The notes under the pieces: generated by a model
The model's database searches: none
Told to the model about the DNA's origin: nothing
The model's input: the letters and a program-made list of their open reading frames with translations, nothing else
Shown here: positions 1 to 13,000 of the stretch, piece by piece
How the letters are laid out: the number at the start of each line of letters is the position of its first letter
Numbering within the stretch: position 1 is the stretch's first letter
Position numbers and translations under genes: made by a program
Source of the DNA: Apostichopus japonicus
Lineage: Eukaryota > Echinodermata > Holothuroidea > Aspidochirotida > Stichopodidae
Direction of reading: 5' to 3'
Assembly: GCF_037975245.1 (NCBI RefSeq)
Contig: NC_092578.1
Coordinates: 2,303,001-2,367,000, forward strand
Length of the DNA: 64,000 nucleotides

Positions 1-862
1 CTAGATTAACACGTTCGCACGTGGATTAAACTTGTAATCCGTACACAAACATAAATTGGGAGTTCCCCACTATTCCATGATATTGGAATAGGGCAACCCC
101 TTCAAGTTCAAAAGTTCACAATGAAAAGTTTTCAACTATCAACAAGTCACCACGTGTTTTGAACTTCAGACAATAAGAATGTAACTTAGGGGCTACGTAA
201 ATACGGGATTATAAACTACATACATAAGAATAGTACAGATTTATTTATATCGTTAATCGGCTGTTGTTTACTCCAGAAAATATAATTTCAATACTTAAAA
301 TATCAATCTTTTGTACAAAAGTTCTTAAAAATCAAAACATTAGCTAAAGATAAATATAAATGACATCGTGGAACCCCCCGCATTAAATAAATGAATCCAG
401 TCGATTACAGCATCAAATCTCAAGTACTGCATTACACTGTGTGTCTACAAGTACTGTACCCTAGGCTATAATAATATACAGTCCCCGGCGAAGTTGGATT
501 TAAACTGGATATACTCCCTGCGGTTTTGGCTCAAAATTTATTAAATCGTTATAATTATTATAACAAAATGAGGTGAAACGCATAAGGGTAAGATTTTGTA
601 CATGGGAAACTTGACAATCATCGTTTGAAGGAAGAATAAATAACGAAAATTTCAGAAGAATTTGAGGTCTCGTAACATGCTGAGCACAAGTAACGTTCGA
701 TATTTGGTGTAGCCTAGGTCCAAATTACTACGTGAAAAGTTGATTCGTTAATATATAGGTCTAGCCCAGTACGTAAATTGATCAGATATTATTCAAACTA
801 AGAACACAGAAACCAGAAAAAAATCGTTTTTGTTTTCTTTATTTCAAATAGTAACCCGTAGA

Positions 863-1036
863 TATTTTTATTATGTCCGGGATTCCCGGGAATGATACCG
901 AAACAAATATAATAACCGGTTGTTTTCCCAATACCGGTAGTAGTTACACATTGTTTTGTGATCGGGATTAGTCAATACCGGGACCGGGATACCGGGATTC
1001 ACTTGACTACCGGGATCCCGCACAACCCTTACGGGG
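863..1036. mobile_element. hAT-like transposon fragment (CCGGGAT-rich)
   Basis: The stretch repeats GGGATACCGGGA/ACCGGGACCGGGAT-type motifs and ends in GGGATCCCGCACAACCCTTACGG. Read on the - strand the end begins AAGGGTTGTGCGGGATCCCG, which looks like the terminus of hAT-family elements with GGGTACC/CCGGGAT subterminal repeats. No matching opposite terminus or target duplication was found, so it is probably a relic of one end. It lies in the calaxin intron upstream of 1423. Confidence 0.4.
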
Positions 1037-1330
1037 TGTAGAAGTATTGGCAGAGTTTGTTTCGTAAACGTATATTGTATGACCATGAAGTTTTGTAACC
1101 AGGTGTTTGGCCAAAAGAAAGAACACTAAATTTGTGGTCATAAGTGCATATAAGATTGTTTTCAATTTAAGTATTCAAAACATAGCACCTTTTATTTCTT
1201 GAGCAGCTAATTTTAGATCCAAATTGTATACATTTTGCCTATAATAAAAAATCCATTTGAAATTTTTGAATCTAGGAAATTAGGAAGGCTGTTATTACTT
1301 TAGTTTTTGAATTTAATGACAGCATTAAAG

Positions 1331-1396
1331 AGTTACAAATGTTGATTCTTTCAATCCCTATCCCTATAGGGATTGAAACAATCAACATTTGTAACT
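1331..1396. repeat. Near-perfect 31-bp-arm hairpin at the calaxin intron 3' end
   Basis: Arms 1331-1361 and 1366-1396 are reverse complements over 31 bp with one mismatch, separated by a 4-nt loop (CCCT). The hairpin ends 25 nt before the acceptor AG of the exon at 1423, where a branch point and pyrimidine tract are expected. It could be a fold-back MITE relic or a structured intron element; the loop is too short for a typical miRNA precursor. Confidence 0.85.
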
Positions 1397-1422
1397 TTAC
1401 ATGTTTTCCATTCTATTATCAG

Positions 1423-4400
1423 GATAATGACCATGACAACAGAATATCCTTCAAAGACTTTGAGATTACACTTCAGGAAGAGCCTTTGTTGCTTGAAGCA
1501 TTCGGGAATTGCCTTCCAGAACCAGAGGTAAGTGCACTGAGAGAGAGAGCATATGAACTAAAATGAAGAAATTGTGAGAGACTTTCTTTGTAAACTGAGG
1601 TAAAGCAAGTTTGTTAAAAGTGCGACCATCATCATCAGCAGCAGCATGCTGTCAGCTGTTACAGATTGTTTTTGAAAGAGAATGCAATTACGTATTCCTA
1701 CTCTTAGAAAGGTCATCAGTATTGACCACTACTTGATTTTCTAGCATAATATGCTAGAAAATCATGGAATGGTTGCCCATGCTCAAATTTAAAAGGCATT
1801 TTAGTGCCACCCTCAATTCCCGCAATGAAACTTTTCCTCGCCAAGACATTTTATTGTCTATTTAAACTCCCTTCAATGTCTGTGCATGATATTAAACGAG
1901 GGTCAGAACCTTTCAGAAAATTACGTGTGAAAACTTTAAAAATGTCAGCCTAATATGGAAGACCTTCAATAAGTATCTCATCTGATAATCTGTACAATTT
2001 GGACTAATGATATGTATTCCTACTCTTCAATAAGTACCTCACCTCTGAAGTTGCACCATGTCAATCATGTAATGCAAGGTTGCATCATTTTATACGGTGA
2101 TAGGTATTTCTATGCTATAACATTTATGCTGGTACGAGACCCGGGCCGGGTCATAGTAAGGTGGGTTTTTCATCCAAGAGCAATCTACGGTTTTGACCAA
2201 CTGAAATGACTTTCTAAATTGAAAAGATTACAAATTTGAGTTGAAATGTTGAATTGGAAGCCACCCAAGGCGTAAGTTGCAATCCATAAGCCCTTGCTGG
2301 TTTCTCCCACATTTGTGGGCCCTTAAGTGTCGTAAAAGTAACTGCTGATTATTATTATTATCAAAAATGAGAATAATGATTTCTACTCTTTTAAAGTATT
2401 AACTACCTCATCTTGTAGGCTGGACCACTTGGAGAGATATTCCTGCATTTCTTAAAGTATATCTCTGTACCATTTGGATAGATGATAGATAATTAACTCT
2501 TCAATAAATACCTCAACTCAAATTTAGTTTTATTTGGACCGATAGTCAGATGTTCCTACTGTTTGATAAGTAGCATGTCTCTGAGGCTGTACCAAGATAT
2601 CTATTCTAATTAGTAGCTCATCTGTGACTATATATTCTTACGATGATCCGGTACTCTCTACTATATGATAAATACACTTCTGTGAGGCTATTCCATTTAC
2701 ATAAGAGGTCAATTATTCCTGCTCTGTCAAAAAAAAGTACTTTTACCTTCTTGTCAGTAACATATGATTGATGGACAAAACCTAAAATCATTTGTCCTTA
2801 ACAAGTTTGTCATGAATGGTCAAAGTACAATGTTTGGCTGTACTTATCTTAAATTGGATGTTTGCATTGATTTTGAGGAGCTGTGTATATATTAGATCAG
2901 TCACTTTGATTGATGAGCCCCCAAAATTTCTAAAACAAAAAAGTGCAACTGAAATGAAACCTGCAATACGAAACAAATAATCTTAATGGTCTTTAGGATA
3001 TCAATGTCAAATATTTTCCAAAAGTTGTCCTATAAGTTTAAATATGAATAGATGGGTTTATATATAGAAGAAATAAACTAAAATGGGAAATGAGAAGTTT
3101 TGATCACTTATTAGCTCCAGTAAATGATGATTATACTAGAAAAACTTGGAGTGAAATGACTGAGGTATAATAAGTCTTGTGAAAATGGAAGGGATTTCTA
3201 CATTAGTAGTAAGGTATGATTGAAAGCAGTTCAGTCGGAATTCTACTTTTCCATTTGCATTAAAAAAATTACTGTGTCTTTTTGCCAAATGTTACCCTAC
3301 TGAAGTCTAAGACTCATGTTGAACTGATAGTCCACGAAGACAGGAAATGTTGAGTATAGATTTTGACCAAATTTAGTTTTCTCCATTATCAACTCCTATT
3401 TTACATACCTAACAGTTTCGTGGAATATGCCCACATTAAAGTGTGGTGAATATTGTTTAACACGTCTTTCAAGTTTGTGAAAATGATATCATTATCTAAT
3501 TATCAACTCATATTTCAGGGAGCTAAAATGTTCGTGGAGTATGCCTTCACCATACCAAAAGTTCGGAGATACTACTTTTACTAAAGGATGTCACTGGTGA
3601 TGAATTTATCTTGTATAGAACATCAGTATTCACAACCATTCTCTCTCACACTTTGTAAAGCTCCGCATTATCAAATTGAGCCACTCACGCACCTTCTGCT
3701 GCTTGGTTATATGCTTTATATCACATTACAGCATATCAGGCATACTAAAAAAAATGGCATGTTACTTGTAGACATCGTTTCAAAAGTGAAAGGGTACAGG
3801 CATTTGCTCTCTTATCATAACTATTTTCAATTTTTTTGCATTTTTTTCCCTGGAAGATAGGTGCCATGTCTGAGATTTTCCCCATTACTTATTTTAAGAT
3901 GCACGATGAAACCTAGAATAAAAGTTTTGTACTGGAGGGACAGAATATTTTCTTCAGCAAGTTGATATGACATACAGCATAATCACAGTTTTGCTCTGGT
4001 CATGCATTATTGCAATAGGTCTAGGGTCATTCATTGCAACCTCACCAGTCCAAAACAGTGACATGCACAGGATTCATAGGTGTGGGGGAGGGGGGAGTGA
4101 TTCAAAATCTGAAAACTGATTTAGGCCGGGACCATTATGAAAGGGCTAGAGGAAAATGAATGATTTTATAAAGGATGGGGTACTGCCCTGAGGTGGTTGA
4201 AGAAGACTCCCAGTTTGGGAAAAAATAACAAAAAAATTTAGATGTAAAATGGTGCATTCTGATGAAAATTTAGACTATAAATGAGGTCTATATAAGAAGC
4301 TCTAATTTCAAGGTAGTGGTAACAAAAATACTGTGAGAGGCTGAAAAAAAGAGGGGGTGGTGGGGAGGTTAACACCCATAACAGTGGTCATATTCTTTCC

Positions 4401-7400
4401 TGGATTAATGTAACAATTCCCCCGACTGAACCATTTTCCCCTGACTAAATTACTAGCTATGGCCCCCAGCATCCCCTTAGCCACTTCTTGCACATACCAC
4501 TGGTCCAAGGTCAACAGCTTACAGAATATTAATATGTGATACAAATAGGCAACGACAATCTATTGTTTACAGGAAGATCTTACCTGTTCGTCTTTATTGC
4601 AAACAGTAATATCAAATTAAAGCCAGCCTTGCCTGATATGGAAGTGGGTACAGACAAGAAACATGCTGTTTTTTTGCTTGTCTTTGTCATATTTATTGCA
4701 CCATAGCATATAATCCAGCCACTCTATGTGTATGCTCGTATCATTACAGTCACTCACTTTATGATATTTCAGGCTTCCATGGGGTAAACATGTGTATTAA
4801 ATCCATGGTATTCAAACTTTGTTGCTTCTAAACCCCAATTTGCACCTGCATCACCTTGGCAACCTTTTTTGGCTCGGATAAAGGTGGTACACCGTGAGGA
4901 GGAATCCCCATCCACTTTGCAAAATGGTGTTATAGTTTACAAGTTTTGAAGTTATTTTAATCCAGATTTTTGCCATTTTTTCCCCCACAAATGTAGGCAA
5001 TTTCTGTTTTCTGTTATGGTTAATGTTAACATGTATTATTGTGGGAAACCAATATTGCATGAGAGCAAAGAACATTATAAATTGACATACTCATCCTTAA
5101 TGCATGATCGTAAACTTTCTGCATGTCTGCATGAATACATAATACAAATATATGAATGAAAAATGAAGTATCAGGCCGAGCAGAATGATATCAGAGCACA
5201 TTCATCCAAGGGTCACCAGTATAAATACATCAAATAACAATTTTATCAAAATGTTTTCTGGAACTTTCTGATCATTAAAAGTAACTCCAGACATTAAACA
5301 GTGATCAATTAAGCAAATTAATATCTTAGTTTGAGGGGATATGGTATGGTGGTACGGGGATCCCTACCCAGGTTTGAGATAAGGGGAAGGGGATGAAATA
5401 AGGGGCAGGGGGAGAGTGGGAATTAGCATTCAGTGGGATTAAATTTGCCCCCCTGTGTGGCACAACACCTGCCTGAAAATTATTACTTGGTTGGATTACC
5501 TGCAGTGGTAGTAAACTGCTTGTTGACCATTATCTGATATTCTAGCATATTTTGGGGACCATACTGGAGGCCTGTGAAAAGCTTTAATACCTGTGGGTAT
5601 CAATGTGTGCATTATAAGACAAGATAAGAAATGTCAAATAGTTTGGACATTATATTCCACTCTTCAAAACCTACAAGTCCTAAACAAAATAGACTGCTTC
5701 CTTTAAAGCAAACACAAAGATAAGATATTGGTATGTTAATTTAACAGGCTAACTTGTTTTATTAATTTGTCATCATTTCTTGTGTAATGATTCTGTTTCC
5801 AACAACCTTACGTGAAATAATCATGTTCACATCCATGCTTGTTCACATCATGTTCACATCTTGTTCACATCCAGCTGAAACTGCTCTGCAATTTTAACAA
5901 ACTTATATGAGTACCAGTATAACTTCACACATAAAATTGCAATTTAACATTGTCCCAGATTCTTCCATCAAGTATTAGGGACTTTTATGATAAATTTCAA
6001 TAATTCCATTCTATTCTCAACATTTCACCACCCATTCACAAAACAAGTATTAAATCACATGTAAAATGTAAATTTGATAAAAAAGTTAAATTTTTTTAAA
6101 ATTTACGCTCCATTATTTGAAATGAAACCTGATTAGTCAAGTACAGCATCTTTTTTTCAGCATTTTTAGTAGAATAGTATTGAAATGAAACCTGATTAGT
6201 CAAGTACAATTATTTTTTTTTTTATCATTTTAGTAGAATAGTACTGAAAATTTGTCAAAATCAATGCAAAGAGCAGCATTAAAATTCAAGCTGTGGAAGC
6301 AGGTATTCTGCTCTGGAAGCAGGTATTCAGCTGTGGAAGCAGGTATTCTGCTCTGGAAGCAGGTATTCAGCTGTGGAAGCAGGTATTCTGCTGCAGGCAG
6401 GTATTCTGCTGTGGAAGCAGGTATTCAGCTGTGATAGGTAGATAGGTGATATGTAGATGGGTAGCTGTCGGTCTGGCATTTGTGTTTTGGATAGAGTTTA
6501 CAGTGGGGGTGTTGTTCTATTTGTGTGTGTTTGTTTATATTACTATTACATACTGTAATATTTCTTTCTAATACATTAGTTATAGGGAGTAGGGGACTTC
6601 TTCAAGCCTCAAGTGTTTATTGTTCTACTTCATTCACATCATGTCTCTGATATCACTCTCTTCTTACACTCTGATTGTTGAAATTATTAAATGCATGATA
6701 TTAGAAACAAATGAAAAGAAATGACATAACTTATTACAACATTGCCCCCACAGTGACTTACGTAAGCTATGCTGCTAAAATAATAATTTCTAAACATGAT
6801 TCAGTTGTCATTCGAAGGTACTTTGTGGTTTCATTACCTTAGGTGTATGACCCCCTGATACCCTCCCTCCCCTCCCTCCCTCCCTTCTTCACTACCTGAC
6901 CCTTTCTAGGTTGCATCTTTCATTTCCCAAGTAGCACATTGAAGGTTCACAAAGGCTATGGGTAGTTTAGTTTCATTCATGTAAAGACTTTTTGAAGATG
7001 TCTGTAACATTTAGTTCTACAGTTCAGCATTCTCCTTGATGTTTGAATTATTAATGACTTAAGCATCCTTTAAATTGCTCAAATGCTTGTGCTGCTCTTA
7101 TTCCCAGGATCGTATCCAATTGTCACATATTACACGATATATGTTCAGCTAACATGATTTTTGCATGTTTCTATGGTTGTTTATAGGAGGGGGCGGGAAG
7201 GGGGGTTCCTTTATTAGTAATTGGAATGCAAGACTGACTTTGGAATGTTTGTACCCAGTCCTTACTGTAGTGATACTGAGAAAAGGCTGTTGAAGTTTTC
7301 AAAAGTAAAACTAGAGTTTGAACATTTTATGAGGTACTTTTCGGTGCTGGTATCGGAGAGGTGTAGGGCAAACTGTTCTTCCCTCTACCTTCCCTCTTCT

Positions 7401-9662
7401 TCCAATCAGATATGTCCCATGAAGTGTTTATGCTTTTGATTATACAACTCCAGCAATATAAAAGAATATGGAAAGAAGATCATTGCTCTTTTTGATCTTT
7501 TGAGTTGCATGAAATCATGTTTGTTCAAATGTCTGTTTTTATCGTTAGTGGGCACGACAGGTTTAAGTTGTCTCACTTGTTTATCAATTATCTTCCCTGA
7601 TTTGTGGAAGCCAACACCTTAAGATGTGGCCTCACATTATTAAACTGGTTTCTATGGTTTGGATCTAGTAAGGTATTCCAGCTGGTGCATTTCCAGTATC
7701 ATGATGATCTTAAGTGGATGATGGATTTGTTTTCCCCCTTGGCTGTTTGCTGAAGCTTCAAGTTTCTGTAGATATTTTTTCTGAGTTGCTACAGAATCAC
7801 AGCTGGCATCTGATATGAGAGAACTGAAACAATGGAAAATAATATAAAAAACATGCCTCCTTCCTGACCAGCCCCCCCCCCCTTACAAAAAAAATTAAAG
7901 AAATGACAAAAACATTCTTCTTGTTTCTACTTCTATCTTGTGTAAGTCATTAGAAGAATTTAGGAGGAAGGGTATCTTTATAATCTCATGGAAAAATATT
8001 TTCTTGTTTAAAAGTTTTGGTTTGTCAGTTTTTGTGTCATGGTGGCTCATCTATCATGCCAATTTAAGTGCACATATTTACAGTACAATTTTAGTAAATA
8101 TATGTAAAATGAATGAAAACCAGTTTCAGAAGGTAAATTGGCCTTGCATCTTTACACCCTTTACCATAGACTACTGCATGAAGTAATGACTCATCTTTAA
8201 AAAATCTGTTTCCTTCATCTGCAAACCTTTGTGACTTAAAGAAAAGTATATATGTATATATATATATTAATTTAAAAAAATTAATAAATACTTATCTGAA
8301 AGATATATATTCTTTTGCTTCTGTTGTAGTCTTAAAATCAATTAAGGAATGCAAGATTTACAAAACATGAAAAATAACAAAATAAATTAAAACCCTTGCT
8401 CCAAAAAGAAAACAAATGGTGGGAAAAGAGATTATTTATTCAACCATTATTTGAGAAATGCATTTTATTTTCATGGTTATATTTTCCCACAAATATTAAA
8501 AACTGACGTTGGTAAGCATAAATCAGTTATTATGAACATTTCTTTTTTTATTTATTGAAAACATGATGGGGTGTGGTTGATATTATATAATTCAAGAATA
8601 ATATCATTTATAATTTCTTAGCATGCATCTTTCTTCTTTTAATATATTCTTGCAATATATATATATCAACCATAATCATTTGAAACAATGAATTGAAAGT
8701 AACTGACACGCCATAGCACTAGGGCCTAGAATCCCACAATTGTAACCAAATGCTATGGAAAATCCAGTGACTAGAAAATCTACTGGCTTTAGCTAGAAAA
8801 TAGCCTAAATTTTAAGGCCTGGTACTTCCAATGTTTATTCCATCTTTAGTGACTGGAATACTGGAATTATTCCATATTTTTAGATCGAGTCATACAATTG
8901 CACTGTCACTCTGCTGTCAGAAACATTGCTTTCATTTCATTGACCTTCAAAAGTGCAGTCCTTCTCAGTATAACATTGTAACTATCAGGATGTGGTTATA
9001 TGGAAAGCTCACAACCATCTTTTGACATAATTTCATATCTCCACTGATTCAACCTGTAGTGTGTAAAGGTGTTTCCCAGTTGCACAGTTAATAGGCCAAG
9101 CATGAAAATGAATTATGTGACAAGTTTTTGGAAAAATTTGAATGTGAAATATATGACAGTACAAATCAATACCTTTAACAAACTAGTGGAGACCCTGAGG
9201 TGATTTAATAGAGAAGCATGGATTACCACAAAATGTTGATAGAAAATGTCTGGAATAGTGGATGGAAATTCTTATAATTCAGTAAAAAATAATGTTTATG
9301 CCAAAGTGCTTTTTGATAGCATTTATCTCTTGAATCTCATAGATTAAAAATGGTATTTAGTGGGCAATGGTTTACTTTTTATTATGTATTGTTTTTTATT
9401 ATTGTCATCTTTAATTTGGTGTGTAGACATGTGCTCCTCTTACCCTTGTAGCTGTTTGAGATTGCATGTAAAGGGAAATCAAATTGGTACAAAGACCAAG
9501 CTGATGTTTGTAGACGCTACCTTATTCTGTGAACCCTAATTGTTTTTTTTTTATGAACTAAATGTCATCAGATATTAGTTAATGGCTAACACTTCTCATT
9601 TCTTTCTTTCCCAGGTGATCAGAACATATGAGGCTACCTTCTGGGATCAGGACGCCACATAA
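1423..9662 (+). CDS. CLXN: Calaxin (EF-hand outer-arm dynein regulator), last two coding exons
   Basis: Partial gene; the 5' exons lie left of the window. Exon 1423-1527 follows an AG acceptor (1421-1422) and ends at GAG|GTAAGT. It encodes 35 residues in phase 0: an EF-hand loop DNDHDNRISFKD (ligands D at loop positions 1, 3, 5 and 12; N replaces the usual G at position 6), then LLLEAFGNCLPEPE, which closely matches the C-terminal signature of calaxin/EFCAB1 (LLLEAFGPCLPDP in human, as I remember it). The final exon 9615-9662 follows a pyrimidine-rich acceptor, continues in phase 0, encodes VIRTYEATFWDQDAT and ends in TAA; this fits the short variable calaxin tail. The intron between them is 8,087 bp. 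Calaxin is a Ca2+ sensor that binds outer-arm dynein in motile cilia and sperm flagella. The family call rests on the EF-hand plus C-terminal motif; phases agree across the intron. Confidence 0.92.
1735..1763. repeat. 29-bp perfect palindrome
   Basis: GATTTTCTAGCAT and its exact reverse complement are separated by AAT. It lies in the large calaxin intron, 208 bp after the donor. No function is evident. Confidence 0.8.
1967..2735 (+). repeat. Degenerate tandem array, unit about 50-65 bp
   Basis: Diverged copies share the order ATTCCTACTCTT..AATAAGTACCTC, then ..CTGTACCATTTGGA, then ..AGATGAT. Copies start near 1967, 2012, 2380, 2438, 2490, 2550, 2600, 2652 and 2717; a possible outlier is near 1695. 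A different sequence at about 2100-2370 interrupts the array. It is visible only as an order-preserving pattern, consistent with an old minisatellite decaying in the calaxin intron. Confidence 0.55.
2252..2367 (+). mobile_element. Possible SINE/LINE 3' tail with ATT repeat
   Basis: A compact segment with AAGGCGTAAGTTGC, GCCCTTGCTGG, a GTGGGCCCTTAAG block and a terminal (ATT)n. A 3-bp microsatellite tail of this kind ends many retroposons. It interrupts the degenerate array around it. No family was recognised and no target duplication was checked. Confidence 0.3.
6117..6245 (+). repeat. 63-bp tandem duplication
   Basis: Two adjacent copies begin TTGAAATGAAACCTGATTAG at 6117 and 6180. Each holds AGTCAAGTAC, a T-run and TTTTAGTAGAATAGTA. 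Small differences and a longer T-run in copy two show the duplication is not brand new. Confidence 0.85.
6291..6433 (+). repeat. 20-bp minisatellite with alternating A/B units
   Basis: Seven units of CTGTGGAAGCAGGTATTCTG type. Units alternate CTGTGG..TTCTG and CTCTGG..TTCAG, giving a 40-bp higher-order period, then one 18-bp unit and a final normal unit. It lies in the calaxin intron just after the 63-bp duplication. The 60-residue frame read through it is a by-product of the repeat. Confidence 0.9.
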
Positions 9663-9783
9663 TCAGTTTTTATCATCGTGCACTCTTCTCTATCACTGAA
9701 TGTTCATGACTAAACAATTTGCATAAAATCCTACTTAATGTTTTTTGTTAGATATTGAATTCATAGCTGTTGATATAAGTTTA

Positions 9784-9789
9784 AATAAA
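9784..9789 (+). terminator. AATAAA polyadenylation signal of calaxin
   Basis: A canonical AATAAA lies 122 bp after the TAA of the final calaxin exon, followed by T-rich sequence within 20-50 bp. This implies a short 3' UTR of about 140-170 nt. Confidence 0.7.
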
Positions 9790-10017
9790 CTTCTTTCGTT
9801 CAAATTGTAAATATTTTGTAATGAATTTTGTTGCTGTAGTCTGTTCCTTGGGAACAAGAAATTAGTTTACTTGAGCAATCAAAGTTAATAACAACAATAC
9901 AAGCAGCTGGTTGCATTTCAATATTAATGTCAATTCTATATTATTTAAGCCTACTCCATTTCTTGTCATCACTAGAGTAGCTCATGCATTATTACATATT
10001 ATATCTCACCTTCAAGA

Positions 10018-13000
10018 ATGACTTCAGCAGGTAGTTATTCTGATTACTTAACAAAATTCAAAGTCATTCCATTTGAGGTAAACATATCATTAATGAATTT
10101 CTTTACATTTCTTTCCAAAATGGGAATAATGGAATAAGAACCAAATCTAGTGTATCATAAGATTGTAAAACCATGAATGTCCAAACAAATTTCATCCAGA
10201 TCCTGGACTATGCAAATCCAATATCCAACATTAAAAAATGTATTATTATGTGCATTTGTAAATGTTGAAACACAATGTCAAATGTCAGAATACTCTAAAG
10301 TACTGTTATAACATGCATTAAACATTCCACTGCAAATGCACACTCCACTATAGGATAGGAAACTAGATTTTCTGAATATTTCTTTCCTTTCCAGACAAAC
10401 TCCATTCCAGAAGTGTCTGGTTAATCCAGGTTTTATGGTAACTCTATCTAGCTATCAGTCAATCACATGTTTGGAAAAGTAAAGGAAATATTACCACATG
10501 AGGGTCTCTGTAATTCATTGCATAGACTTCGTATCCACTAACCATTAAATTATTCCATTAAAATCTAATTAGTTAAAACTATAAAAATTGTCTGTAACAA
10601 AGCTGTGTCTAAATATATTCTGACTGGAGTGAAGACAAATGAGAAATAAGTGTGTCCAATGTTTATTTCAATTGTGTCATGCTGATTAAGCAAATTATTG
10701 AAAGATGCATCAGGTTTGCATTGGAGATGGAAGCTAATACACATCTCTTTGTTTTGTTTTGTCAGAAAACTGAAAAGAAAATTGTATTCAGATGGCTGCT
10801 TCTCAAGGCAGATCTGAGAGGGGGGGGGTGGGAAGGTTAGAGGGGGTGGAGAGTATGAGGGTAGGGCAGTAAAGGTACTTTCTACCCTTAATCAGGGTCC
10901 TCTTTGCATGAATTTTAAGTGAATATCTTTCATTATCCAGATACTTCTGTTTTTTACCAATATTACAAAGTTCCTTTGAAATTATTGATATTTAAGTGAC
11001 TGTTCATGATTTCTTGAATAGTTGTCTGCAAGAAATAGGTCACAGTAACCTCTTTCTATGGATCCTCTCTGAAACATTTTGAAAACTCAAAAAAAAAATT
11101 GGAAAAATGGAAGGTGCAAGCAGTAACTTATTTTCAAAGTAGGCTGAAATTTTAACAGGTGTGTCCTGCAATAAAAATCTTAAAGATGTTTACTCACGAT
11201 TTCAAACAGATTATATAAACAAGAACAGAATGATGTCCAATTGAAAAAGTACATCAGGGGATTTTTTTTCTTCCAAATACCAAAATGTCTTGCAGGGAAT
11301 GTGCCCCAGTGGTACTGCACCATGGAAATAGTTCGCTGGTTGGGATCCCAAGGGAGATATTTTCTTGTCAGAAACATCAAGCTTTACCCCTGGGCTTATG
11401 ATAAATATGCCTAGGTGTTCCTCATTTGTCATGATATCTGTCTTTAAGAGTGGAATATTAAGGGTTTATGGGGTTTCCAAAGGACCCTAATTGTCAGCCT
11501 CCGATGGTAGTAGTGGAATCCTAAGACTAGAAGCAGTCAACAGAATGTAGGTCACGTTTCTGGCACTGCTAAAATTTTCTCCTATATCTTGGGGGTGAGG
11601 TTGGAGGCATATATTTTTTTTTTCATTGGAAATGGTCTTTTTGTAATGTTTACATATGTGCAGATCTTGTATCACATGGTTATAATATTGTTATAGGCTA
11701 ATTGAAGGGATGTTAACTCACTTGTAGCTAAGGTATTAGTCTCATTATGTCAGGCCCCATGCAGAGTGCTTATATGTTTCCTAGAAAGACAAAGTAACAT
11801 CAGATTTCTTTGGTGATTTGAGGGGAAAAAAAATACCCCTCTCTGTGAATAAGTAGAAAATCATGTATAAATTTGGTTTGATTAGAAGTCAAATTCAGTG
11901 AAATGGTATGCTTGATTAAGACATACTATAACAACATACTAACATGATTGTAAAAACTGAAAAAGTGAAGCTTGTTTGTAAACATGTTGCTGGACAGTAA
12001 AGGGGAAACTTCGAGACAGTTACACTAAGAGGAGAAATCGTAGTACTCCCAATTGGTCACTAAACAGCATACATGTCTGAAGATATCAATATTCATAAAT
12101 GTGAATAAGATAGCCAATCACAGGTCTTATTTGACTTGATAAGGCTATTCCTGTAAAGCTGGTGTTGGATAAGATAATGTTCAAACTGGGTAAAAATGTA
12201 CCATTGTAAGGAAGAGATATTCTTTGATTGTAGATATTTAGTGCTAGGATGTTAAAAAGAAAGGGGGGGGGGGATTTGCTTAGTCACTTTATTATGATTT
12301 TTTTTGGGGGGGTGTTCAAATTTGGGGGTAATTTCATGATGTTAGTAGTTAGATGTACGTACATATGCCTGTACCGAGATTAGCGCACATATAGTACATA
12401 CAGTACAGTACGCATGGTCGACCATTGCCACAAAAAAACACTGTGCAGTGCTACACTAACGAAGCCAGTGTTTTCTTTTTTTTGAAAGATTTGACCAATC
12501 ACATTACTCCTTACAAAAACCAACAAAACTTGATAATACCCGGCTTAATTGTTAATTGGCAAGTTTTGTAACTACAGTAATAGTGCAAGTTGCGGGAAGT
12601 ACCAGGAATTGTTGCTGGAAATTCCCTCCAGGAGAAAATATTTCTGCGGGACCCTCTATATAAATTGCGGGAACCTTGCATCCCAATGCGAATCCTGCTA
12701 AGGACTTCACTTAGAAAGACAACAAAAACTTCAATGTTGATCTAATGTGCAGAAATTATCTAGAATATTCCCTAGAATTACTGTTCTACTTTTTTTTCTC
12801 CAGATATAGATGAAGATTAAATATACAAATAAATTAAGTCAGGAGATTTATAGCTTGAATTCAAGCATATCGTTAATTCCAAAAGTTAAAATTCCAAGTA
12901 TCGAACCTTTCCGAATTAAACGGCTTTTACTAAAACAAAATCTTTCACCGATCGTCATGATTCATCTGGATATTATAATAATTCTCAAGAGGGAAAACTT

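Larger units (their letters stand above)
2736..9614 (+). other. Remainder of calaxin intron, no further exon seen
   Basis: Apart from the minisatellite and duplication listed, this stretch holds AT-rich sequence, G-runs (for example 4081-4093, 7187-7206), a C-run (7870-7882) and short TA repeats (8250-8270, 8655-8668). An imperfect duplication is visible near 3386-3436 and 3500-3546 (ATCAACTC..TATTT and TTCGTGGA.TATGCC in both). No open frame here has convincing splice borders plus coding character. Confidence 0.6.

Noticed and set aside
11180..11432. Two overlapping - strand frames of 66 and 73 residues, one reaching a GTGAGT
   Set aside because: No acceptor, no matching second exon and no recognised motif.
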